From Motilibacter peucedani (GTDB taxonomy: Bacteria; Actinomycetota; Actinomycetes; Motilibacterales; Motilibacteraceae), in NCBI RefSeq assembly GCF_003634695.1, contig NZ_RBWV01000009.1, positions 62,001 to 126,000 of the forward strand: 64,000 nucleotides of DNA. The letters run 5' to 3'. Below the pieces are notes generated by a model that was given only the letters and a program-made list of their open reading frames with translations, did no database searches and was not told the DNA's origin. This document shows positions 45,438 to 52,576 of this stretch, one piece after another. The position numbers were made by a program, and so were the translations under genes. Within the stretch, counting starts at the first letter, position 1; every line of letters starts with the position of its first letter.

Positions 45438-45486
45438 CCCATGCCGCGGCCCGGCCGCGCCAGACGTCTCAGAGAGGCGAAGCTCT

Positions 45487-47358
45487 ATGGCAGTGCACGC
45501 ACGACCAGCAGCACCTCGCGCGGGGGGCCGCAGCCGACGGCCCTACCTCCGCGCCCTCGTCGGGGCGGCGGCCCTCGTCGCCGCCGCCGGTGCGGCGACC
45601 GCCCCCGGGGTGGCCTCCGCGGCACCGGCCGCTCCCGACCTCGGCCCGAACGTGCTGGTCTTCGACCCCTCGATGTCGACCGCCCAGATCCAGGCGAAGG
45701 TCGACGCGGTGGCGGCCCAGCAGGTCGACAACGAGATGGGCAGCGAGCGCTACGCGCTGCTGTTCAGGCCGGGCACCTACGGCAGCGTCCAGCACCCGCT
45801 GGCGTTCCAGGTGGGCTACTACACCGAGGTCGCCGGCCTCGGGGCGTCCCCGAAGGACGTCACCATCAACGGCAGCGTGAACGTCTACAACCGCTGCCTG
45901 CCGACCACCGACGGCTCGAGCAACTGCATCGCGCTCGACAACTTCTGGCGCTCGCTGTCCAACATGACGATCAACGTCGCCGGCGGCACGGACTGCCGCA
46001 CGGCGACCGAGTTCTGGGCCGTCTCGCAGGCGGCCCCCATGCGCAAGGTCAACGTCGTGGGCAACACGACCCTGATGGACTACTGCACCGCCGGCCCGCA
46101 GTACGCCAGCGGCGGGTTCATCGCCGACTCCGCCTTCAGCGGCGGCATCGTCAACGGCAGCCAGCAGCAGTTCCTCACCCGCAACAGCACCCTGGGCGGC
46201 GCGTGGTCCAACGGCGTGTGGAACCAGGTCTTCGCCGGGACCGTCGGCGCACCGGCGACCGACTTCGGCTCGGCCGGGCACACCTACACCACGCTCGACA
46301 AGACCCCCGTCTCGCGCGAGAAGCCCTACCTCTACGTCGACCCGGCCGGCGCCTGGAAGGTCTTCGTGCCCTCGGTCAAGACCGGCAGCCGCGGCACGTC
46401 GTGGCAGTCGGGTGCCCAGGCCGGCCGCTCGTTCGCGCTCAGCTCGTTCTACGTCGCGAAGCCCGGTGACCGCATCGCCACCATCAACGCGGCGCTCGAC
46501 AAGGGCAAGAACCTGCTCTTCACCCCGGGCGTCTACGACGTCGACCGCAGCATCAAGGTGACGCGCAAGAACACGGTCGTGCTGGGGCTCGGCATCGCCA
46601 CGCTGACCGCGACGCACGGCTCGGTGCCGCTGCGCGTGTCCGACGTGGCCGGGGTCGACGTGGCCGGCCTGACCATCGACGCGGGCGCGCAGAACTCGGC
46701 CGCCCTCATGGAGGTCGGCAGCGGCCACCGCGACGGCAGCCGGCCGACCAAGGCCAACCCGATCGGCGTGCAGGACGTGTTCTTCCGCGTCGGCGGGCCG
46801 CACGTCGGCAAGGCGACGACCAGCCTGGTGGTCAAGAGCGACCACACGGTCCTCGACGACCTCTGGGTGTGGCGCGCCGACCACGGCCAGGGCGTGGGCT
46901 GGACGGTCAACACGGCCGACACCGGCGTCATCGTCTCGGGCGACGACGTGACCGCGACCGGCCTGTTCGTCGAGCACTTCCAGAAGTACAACGTGCAGTG
47001 GAACGGCAACGGCGGCAAGACGGTGTTCTTCCAGAACGAGATGCCCTACGACAGCCCGGACCAGGCCTCCTGGTCGCACGGCGACGTCAACGGCTACGCC
47101 GCCTACCGGGTCGCGCCCTACGTCAAGACCCACGAGGCGTGGGGGCTGGGCAGCTACATCTACACCAACGTGAACCCCGGCCTGCACGCCACCAACGCCT
47201 TCGAGGTCCCCGACCGCAAGGGCATCACGATGCACGACCTGCTCACGGTCTCGCTCAACAAGGCCGGCACGATCGACTCCGTCATCAACGGCGTGGGCGG
47301 CACGGTGACCCCGGACGTCCAGGGCCCCGCGTTCGTCACGCAGTACCCCATGCCCTGA
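45487..47358 (+). CDS. Secreted right-handed beta-helix protein (GH55/pectate-lyase-like)
   Basis: A 623-residue exported protein. The signal peptide ends near ASA-APA (about residue 46). The mature protein starts LGPNVLVFDPSMSTAQIQAKVDAV (contains VLVFDPSMSTAQIQ), and has two stretches typical of paired beta-helices, for example GYYTEVAGLGASPKDVTINGS (contains VAGLGASPKDVTING) and KNLLFTPGVYDVDRSIKV. The first is like GH55 exo-beta-1,3-glucanases; proteins like this are often labelled 'adenylyl cyclase' in databases, without any cyclase domain seen here. The substrate, probably a polysaccharide, is not established. GAGAGG precedes the ATG, a LacI-type operator is upstream, and a strong terminator follows. 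Confidence 0.75.
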   Translation: MAVHARPAAPRAGGRSRRPYLRALVGAAALVAAAGAATAPGVASAAPAAPDLGPNVLVFDPSMSTAQIQAKVDAVAAQQVDNEMGSERYALLFRPGTYGSVQHPLAFQVGYYTEVAGLGASPKDVTINGSVNVYNRCLPTTDGSSNCIALDNFWRSLSNMTINVAGGTDCRTATEFWAVSQAAPMRKVNVVGNTTLMDYCTAGPQYASGGFIADSAFSGGIVNGSQQQFLTRNSTLGGAWSNGVWNQVFAGTVGAPATDFGSAGHTYTTLDKTPVSREKPYLYVDPAGAWKVFVPSVKTGSRGTSWQSGAQAGRSFALSSFYVAKPGDRIATINAALDKGKNLLFTPGVYDVDRSIKVTRKNTVVLGLGIATLTATHGSVPLRVSDVAGVDVAGLTIDAGAQNSAALMEVGSGHRDGSRPTKANPIGVQDVFFRVGGPHVGKATTSLVVKSDHTVLDDLWVWRADHGQGVGWTVNTADTGVIVSGDDVTATGLFVEHFQKYNVQWNGNGGKTVFFQNEMPYDSPDQASWSHGDVNGYAAYRVAPYVKTHEAWGLGSYIYTNVNPGLHATNAFEVPDRKGITMHDLLTVSLNKAGTIDSVINGVGGTVTPDVQGPAFVTQYPMP

Positions 47359-47376
47359 CCCCTCCCGGGAGCATGG

Positions 47377-47413
47377 CCGAGGGGCCGGAGCGCGCTGCGC
47401 TCCGGCCCCTCGG
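47377..47413 (+). terminator. Perfect 16-base-pair terminator after the beta-helix gene
   Basis: CCGAGGGGCCGGAGCG pairs without mismatch with CGCTCCGGCCCCTCGG around the loop CGCTG, 19 bases after the stop codon. Confidence 0.85.
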
Positions 47414-47455
47414 GCTGTGACGGGGCGCGCTCCGGCGCTGTGACAGGGTTTGCGC

Positions 47456-48277
47456 GTGCGTCCCCTGCCGTCCGACAACCACGTCCACTCCCAGTTCTCC
47501 TACGACCGCAAGCCCGAGAGCTCGATGCTCGCCGCGTGCGCGCGGGCGGTCGAGCTCGGCGTCCCGTCGGTCGCGTTCACCGAGCACCTGGACTTCTCCG
47601 TCTGGCAGGCCGGTGACGCCGTCGCGGCTCGCGTGTCGGCCGTGGAGCCGGACCCGCGGATCCAGCCCCTCGACCTGGAGCACTACCTCGCCTCGGTCGC
47701 CGAGTGCCGCGACCGCTTCCCGGACCTGCGGGTCCTGACGGGTGTCGAGTCCGGCGAGGCGCACCTGTTCGGCGCGAGCCTCGACCAGGTGCTGCGTACG
47801 GGTCGGTTCGACCGCGTGCTCGGCTCCTGCCACGCCGTCGTCCACGAGGGCGTCCTCGTGGAGGTCGACACGCTGGTCGACGTGCTGCCGACCCCCGAGC
47901 TGATGCACCGCTACCTCGCCGAGGTGCTCCGGCTGGTGGAGGGCAGCTACGCCTTCGAGGTGCTCGCCCACGTCGACTTCGCCCGCCGCTACGTGCGCCC
48001 CGGCACCTTCGACGAGGCCGCCCACGAGGAGGACTACCGGGCGGTCTTCCGCGCCCTGGCCCGGTCGGACCGCGCGCTGGAGGTCAACACCAAGAGCCCG
48101 CTCGCGTCGGTCGACCAGGTCCGCTGGTTCCGCGAGGAGGGCGGCCGGGCGGTGTCGTTCGGCAGCGACGCCCACGTCCCGTGGATGGTCGGCAGCGACT
48201 TCGAGCTGGCCGTGGACGTGGTGGAGGCCGCCGGCTTCCGCCCGGGCCGCGACCCCTACGACTTCTGGCGCGCCTGA
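47456..48277 (+). CDS. PHP-domain phosphoesterase (histidinol-phosphatase-like)
   Basis: A 273-residue polymerase-and-histidinol-phosphatase domain protein. Metal-site motifs are DNHVHSQFSYD, FTEHLDF, GVESGEAH, LGSCHAV, HVDFARR and the C-terminal GSDAHVPWMVG. The full set of His/Asp/Glu ligands suggests a working trinuclear metal centre. HisK-type histidinol phosphatases look like this, but no his genes are near and the substrate is uncertain. A GTG start is taken at 47456; TTG 47450 is in frame. It converges with the phosphatase gene, 18 bases apart. Confidence 0.85.
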   Translation: MRPLPSDNHVHSQFSYDRKPESSMLAACARAVELGVPSVAFTEHLDFSVWQAGDAVAARVSAVEPDPRIQPLDLEHYLASVAECRDRFPDLRVLTGVESGEAHLFGASLDQVLRTGRFDRVLGSCHAVVHEGVLVEVDTLVDVLPTPELMHRYLAEVLRLVEGSYAFEVLAHVDFARRYVRPGTFDEAAHEEDYRAVFRALARSDRALEVNTKSPLASVDQVRWFREEGGRAVSFGSDAHVPWMVGSDFELAVDVVEAAGFRPGRDPYDFWRA

Positions 48278-48295
48278 CCCCGCCCCTGGCGATGA

Positions 48296-49909
48296 TCATG
48301 GGTGGGGGTGGCGGGCGTCGGAGCGCGGGCGGCGCAGCGTGAAGCGCTCGAAGACCTCGAGCTGGCCGTAAGGCCCGGTCACGTCGTAGTACGTCACCTC
48401 GATGCTCGTCACGCCGCCGTCGCGGGTGCCGGGATCGACCGCGAAGGCCGCGAAGCCGTACGAGTGCGCCGCGTCTCGCACGGCCGACCAGGGCGCGTCC
48501 TCGACCACGTAGACCGGCGGCCGCTTCCCCGTCGCCGGGTTGACCGGACCGACCGAGGTGATGACCCGGCACTGCGGCGGGTCGAAGAACAGCTGGTTCG
48601 ACGGGGCAGACGTGCCACCGCCGCCGAGCACCATGTGGACGGTGCCCTGAGTCGTGTCGATGACATCGGTACGCGTCGAGCGCGGCACCGGCGTGAGCGT
48701 CGGGTTCGAGACCTGGCCGCGGACCGGGTGCGAGCGCTCGTAGTGGTGCTCGTGGCCGCAGACCACGAGGTCCACTCCATACCTGTCGAACAACGGCACC
48801 CACTCCTGGCGAACCCCGAGGTCGGCGCCGTTGAACATGTCAGCGGTGCTGATCGCCACCTGGTGCATGCACACGACGATCCAGTCGACGTCACGGTCGC
48901 TCCGAGCAGCCTGGAGCTCCTTCTCGAGCCAGGCCTTCTGCGCGCCCGCGGAGTAGCCGCGCACGTAGTTGTCGCCGCCGTCCTGGTAGCAGACGTCGTC
49001 GTTGTTGAGGCTGATGACGCGTACGCCGCCGACCGTGAACGAGTACCAGAGGCCTCGTGTGGTCTCGTCCTGCCCGCTGGCAGACGGGACGGAGAAGTAG
49101 GTCTGGTAGGCGGAGTAGCCGATCGGACCGTTGCCCTTCTCGTCCTCGTGGTTGCCCGCCGAGGGCATCCACGGGCGGTTGCGCGCGCTGCGCGTGTTGT
49201 TCTCCCAGAAGTCCGACCAGGTGCGCACCCGGTCGGTCGCGAGGTTCGCGTAGCAGAGGTCGCCGTTGAACAGGTGGAACAGCGGCTCCACCCGCTCGAC
49301 CCCGGCTGTCGTGTCGCCGGCAGCCGGTGACCCGAGGTTGTCGTTGACGAAGGGCGGGTTGGCGATCTCCACACCGGCCGGCGGGACGTAGCGCTTGCCG
49401 AGGGTGGGCGTGCCCTGGTCGCCGAAGCTGGTGAACGTGAAGGCGGCGCGGCCGCGGGGGGCGGTACGGAAGGTGCCGAGCTCGGGCTCCGCGCCGTCGT
49501 GCACCGCGGCGTAGGTGTAGTCGGTGTCGGCGTGCAGGCGTGGGATGCGCGCGTGGTGGGCGTAGACGACCTGGCCGGACTTCCCGTCGGTGTAGCTCGT
49601 CGTGCGCGCGGGCCAGGGGTCCACGAGCGCGCGACCGGTGCGGGCGACGAGCACGCGCGGGTGGCGCACGGGCTGCAGCGAGTGCCACGACACGACGACC
49701 TCGTGGGCCGCGTCCGCGCCGAACTGCAGGTGCAGCCCGGCCACGCGGGGGGTGGTGAGCGGGTCGCCGCCGCCGAAGGGTCCGGGGTCGGGGGTGGCAG
49801 CCTGCGCGCTGGGCGCGAGCACGGGCCCGGCGGCGACCGCGGCGGTGCCCACGCCGGCGGCCGCGAGCAGGGCGCGGCGGGTCAGTCCGGTGTCAGGGGG
49901 GTTCGTCAT
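48296..49909 (-). CDS. Tat-exported purple acid phosphatase family metallophosphoesterase
   Basis: A 537-residue secreted metallophosphatase. The twin-arginine signal is LTRRALLAAAG, with cleavage near AQA-ATP. An N-terminal Fn3-like domain (HLQFGADAAHEVVVSWHS, about 58-150) precedes the catalytic domain with FTSFGDQG, FNGDLCYAN, PSAGNHEDE, VVCMHQ and VVCGHEHHYERSHPV, the ligands of a dinuclear centre. Such enzymes release phosphate from organic esters; the PhoU/SenX3/RegX3 system at 29-31 kb could govern this, although no PHO box was found. The start is ATG 49909, divergent from the LacI gene. Confidence 0.9.
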   Translation of the reverse strand: MTNPPDTGLTRRALLAAAGVGTAAVAAGPVLAPSAQAATPDPGPFGGGDPLTTPRVAGLHLQFGADAAHEVVVSWHSLQPVRHPRVLVARTGRALVDPWPARTTSYTDGKSGQVVYAHHARIPRLHADTDYTYAAVHDGAEPELGTFRTAPRGRAAFTFTSFGDQGTPTLGKRYVPPAGVEIANPPFVNDNLGSPAAGDTTAGVERVEPLFHLFNGDLCYANLATDRVRTWSDFWENNTRSARNRPWMPSAGNHEDEKGNGPIGYSAYQTYFSVPSASGQDETTRGLWYSFTVGGVRVISLNNDDVCYQDGGDNYVRGYSAGAQKAWLEKELQAARSDRDVDWIVVCMHQVAISTADMFNGADLGVRQEWVPLFDRYGVDLVVCGHEHHYERSHPVRGQVSNPTLTPVPRSTRTDVIDTTQGTVHMVLGGGGTSAPSNQLFFDPPQCRVITSVGPVNPATGKRPPVYVVEDAPWSAVRDAAHSYGFAAFAVDPGTRDGGVTSIEVTYYDVTGPYGQLEVFERFTLRRPRSDARHPHP

Positions 49910-50045
49910 GCCCGCCAGCCTGTCGACCGCGAGGTGTCGCACCCCAGGGCATCTCGGTGAACTTCGGGCAGCTCGCGTGAACATCCGGCGAACTCGGGCG
50001 CAGGGTCAGCGCCCGCAGCGCAACGAAATACCATACGCTGCAGGC

Positions 50046-51131
50046 ATGCGACGCGGCCGGACCACCATCCAGGACGTCGCTCAGCAGGCCGGCGTGTCCG
50101 TGGCCACCGTGTCCAAGGTGATCAACGCCCGCTACGGCGTCGCGGCCGCCACCGCTGCGAAGGTGCAGGCGGTCATCGAGGAGCTCGGGTACGAGTCGAG
50201 CCTGGTCGCCCGCAGCCTGCGCAGCCACCGCACCGGGGTGATCGGCATCCTCGTCGCCGAGCTCGAGCCCTTCACGGCGGAGCTCCTCAAGGGCGCCGGG
50301 CGCGCCGTGGAGGGCTCCGGCTACGAGCTGATGGTCTACGCCGCAGGCGGTCCAGGCATCGAGCGCGTCGGCTGGGAGCGTCGCAACCTCTCGCGCCTCG
50401 GCGGGACCCTCATCGACGGCGCCATCCTCGTGGCGCCCACCGTCGTCACGCCCGACGACACCATCCCGCTGGTGGCGGTCGACCCGCACCGCGGCCGCTC
50501 GGGCCTGCCGATGGTCAACTCCGACAACCGGGCCGGCGGCCGTGCGGCGACCGAGCACCTGCTCGCGCTCGGGCACCGGCGCATCGGCTTCCTCGCGGGC
50601 CGGCCCGACCTCGAGTCGGCCGAGCAGCGCGAGGCCGGCTACCGCGACGCGCTGGCCGCCCACGGCATCCCGGTCGACCCGGCGCTCATCGAGGTCGGCG
50701 GCTACGAGCAGGAGCGCGCGGAGCGGGCGGCGCGGGCGCTGCTGACGCTGCCCGACCGGCCGACCGCCGTGTTCGCGGCCAACGACCGCTCAGCCATCGA
50801 GACGCTCGAGATCGCACGCACGCTGGGGATCTCCGTCCCGGGCGAGCTCTCCGTCGTCGGGTTCGACAACATCCCCGAGTCGGTCATGTGCCACCCGCCG
50901 CTCACGACGGTGGACCAGTTCATCCAGCACATGGGCTTCGACGCCGTCGAGCTGCTCCTGCGCATGCTGGCCGGCAAGACGCCCGAGCAGACGCACCTGA
51001 CCCGGCCGACCACGCTCGTCGTGCGCCAGTCGTCCGGCACCGCGCCCGGCCGGCGCGCCCCGCGGCCCGCCAAGGTCGCCGCCGCGCGCTCTCGGACGAC
51101 CGCCACGGTCGCCCGCGCCGCTCGCGCCTGA
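50046..51131 (+). CDS. LacI-family repressor of the xylan locus
   Basis: A 361-residue LacI/GalR regulator. The helix-turn-helix is TIQDVAQQAGVSVATVSKVIN with hinge helix LVARSLRSHRTGVIG. The periplasmic-binding-like ligand domain has VDPHRGRSGLPMVNSDN, LALGHRRIGFLAGR, FAANDRSAIE and SVVGFDNIPES. The last 30 residues are a basic Ala/Arg/Thr tail. A -10-like TACCAT sits only 11 bases before the ATG, so the message may be almost leaderless. It lies just before the secreted xylanase, and is the likely controller of palindromes at 51132, 51233 or 55035; which ones it binds is unproved. Confidence 0.9.
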   Translation: MRRGRTTIQDVAQQAGVSVATVSKVINARYGVAAATAAKVQAVIEELGYESSLVARSLRSHRTGVIGILVAELEPFTAELLKGAGRAVEGSGYELMVYAAGGPGIERVGWERRNLSRLGGTLIDGAILVAPTVVTPDDTIPLVAVDPHRGRSGLPMVNSDNRAGGRAATEHLLALGHRRIGFLAGRPDLESAEQREAGYRDALAAHGIPVDPALIEVGGYEQERAERAARALLTLPDRPTAVFAANDRSAIETLEIARTLGISVPGELSVVGFDNIPESVMCHPPLTTVDQFIQHMGFDAVELLLRMLAGKTPEQTHLTRPTTLVVRQSSGTAPGRRAPRPAKVAAARSRTTATVARAARA

Positions 51132-51143
51132 TCTTCCGGAAGA
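51132..51143. promoter_or_regulatory. Palindrome TCTTCCGGAAGA, upstream operator candidate
   Basis: A perfect 12-base palindrome with a central CG directly after the stop codon of the LacI gene. Its 10-base core (CTTCCGGAAG) recurs at 51233-51242, 100 bases further on, next to the xylanase promoter. Two sites spaced like this could be bridged by a LacI-type tetramer or by two dimers. Confidence 0.6.
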
Positions 51144-51193
51144 CCTGACCTCCCAGGCACCCGTGCGTGCCGATTCTTCCTGCTGCGCAAGGC

Positions 51194-51269
51194 TTGACCT
51201 GCGGACGGCGGTCTGCCTACCTTTGCGCGCAGCTTCCGGAAGACTGGCTGCAAGATCACGGAAACTTCC
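51194..51269 (+). promoter_or_regulatory. Xylanase promoter with overlapping operator
   Basis: TTGACC (51194-51199) and TACCTT (51218-51223) are 18 bases apart and match a sigma-70-type promoter. The expected transcript start lies next to the palindrome CTTCCGGAAG (51233-51242). A related site GGAAACTTCC follows at 51260-51269. Binding of a repressor here would block transcription of the GH10 gene. The elements are seen; their use is inferred. Confidence 0.7.
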
Positions 51270-51287
51270 ACCGTCTCGAGGAGTCCC

Positions 51288-52460
51288 ATGCCCGCACTAC
51301 GTCGTTCAGTGGCGATCGGCGTCATCTCAGCTGCTGCTGTCGCCGCCGCGCCGCTGGCATCCGCGATCGCCGCCTCCCCGGCGACCGCCGCCACCGCGAA
51401 GACCAGCTCGGCGAGCGCCAACGCTCCGAAGTACCCCAAGGACTCGCTGCGCGAGCTGGGCCAGAAGGTCGGCCTGCGGATCGGCGCGGCGCTCAACCCC
51501 GACCTGCTCGGGACCGACGCGGCCTACACCAAGATCGCCAAGCAGCAGTTCTCCACCGTGACCCCGGAGAACGTCATGAAGTGGGAGGTCGTCGAGCCCG
51601 CCAAGGGCACCTACGACTGGTCGGGCGGCGACAAGCTCGTCGACTTCGCCCACGCCAACCACCAGCGCGTCCGCGGCCACAACCTGGTCTGGCACAGCCA
51701 GCTGCCGAAGTGGCTGACGCCCGACGGCTTCACGACGACCTACAGCTCGGCGCAGCTCAAGGCGATCCTGAAGAAGCACGTCCAGGACGAGGCCCGGCAC
51801 TTCAAGGGCAAGATCTGGCAGTGGGACGTCGTCAACGAGGCGTTCAACGACGACGGCACCCCGCGCGAGGACATCTGGTACAAGGCCTACGGCAACCTCG
51901 ACTACATCGCCGACGCCTTCACCTGGGCCCACCAGGCCGACCCGAAGGCGCTGCTCTTCTACAACGACTACAACATCGAGTTCACCGGGCCCAAGAGCAA
52001 CGCGGTCTACAGCCTGGTCAAGAAGCTCAAGGCGCGCGGCGTGCCGATCCAGGGCGTCGGGTTCCAGACGCACCTCGACACCCAGTACCCCTACCCCGAC
52101 CTGCGCGCCAACCTCACGCGCTTCGCCGCGCTGGGCGTCTACGTCGCGGAGACCGAGGTCGACGTGCGTACCTTCACCAAGCCCGACGCCATGAACACCC
52201 CCGTCGACGGGGTGCACGAGTCGGCGCAGGTGGCCTACTGGTCGCGCACCATCCAGGACTGCCTGTCGGTCAAGGCGTGCATCTCCTACACGCCCTGGGG
52301 CTTCGGCGACGCCTACTCGTGGGTGCCCGGTGTCTTCGCCGGTGAGGGCGCGGCGCTGCTCTACGACGAGCAGCTGCAGCCCAAGCAGGCGTACACCGTC
52401 ATCCAGCAGGACCTCGAGCTGGCCGACGGCGCGACCCACCGCTCGCACAGCCAGGACTAG
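51288..52460 (+). CDS. Secreted endo-beta-1,4-xylanase, glycoside hydrolase family 10
   Basis: A 390-residue secreted xylanase. The signal peptide ends around TAATA (about residue 36). The TIM barrel has the GH10 motifs TPENVMKWEVVEPAKG (contains TPENVMKWE), GHNLVWHSQLPKW, acid/base Glu184 in WDVVNEAF and nucleophile Glu290 in ETEVDVR, then YTPWGFGDAYSW. There is no carbohydrate-binding module. It cuts the xylan backbone outside the cell and would feed the importer encoded at 55.2 kb. GAGGAG precedes the ATG. Confidence 0.94.
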   Translation: MPALRRSVAIGVISAAAVAAAPLASAIAASPATAATAKTSSASANAPKYPKDSLRELGQKVGLRIGAALNPDLLGTDAAYTKIAKQQFSTVTPENVMKWEVVEPAKGTYDWSGGDKLVDFAHANHQRVRGHNLVWHSQLPKWLTPDGFTTTYSSAQLKAILKKHVQDEARHFKGKIWQWDVVNEAFNDDGTPREDIWYKAYGNLDYIADAFTWAHQADPKALLFYNDYNIEFTGPKSNAVYSLVKKLKARGVPIQGVGFQTHLDTQYPYPDLRANLTRFAALGVYVAETEVDVRTFTKPDAMNTPVDGVHESAQVAYWSRTIQDCLSVKACISYTPWGFGDAYSWVPGVFAGEGAALLYDEQLQPKQAYTVIQQDLELADGATHRSHSQD

Positions 52461-52495
52461 CGGGACCCGGAGCCGGTCCGGCGGCTCCTGAACGC

Positions 52496-52535
52496 ACTGC
52501 GGGGTGCTCCTCCTCCGGGAGGAGCACCCCGCAGT
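52496..52535. terminator. Perfect 18-base-pair bidirectional terminator
   Basis: ACTGCGGGGTGCTCCTCC pairs perfectly with GGAGGAGCACCCCGCAGT around TCCG. It lies between the convergent xylanase and GH3 genes. Confidence 0.85.
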
Positions 52536-52576
52536 CGTGTCCGGAGGGGTTGCGGCGGGGACCGCCCCCGACGGGC

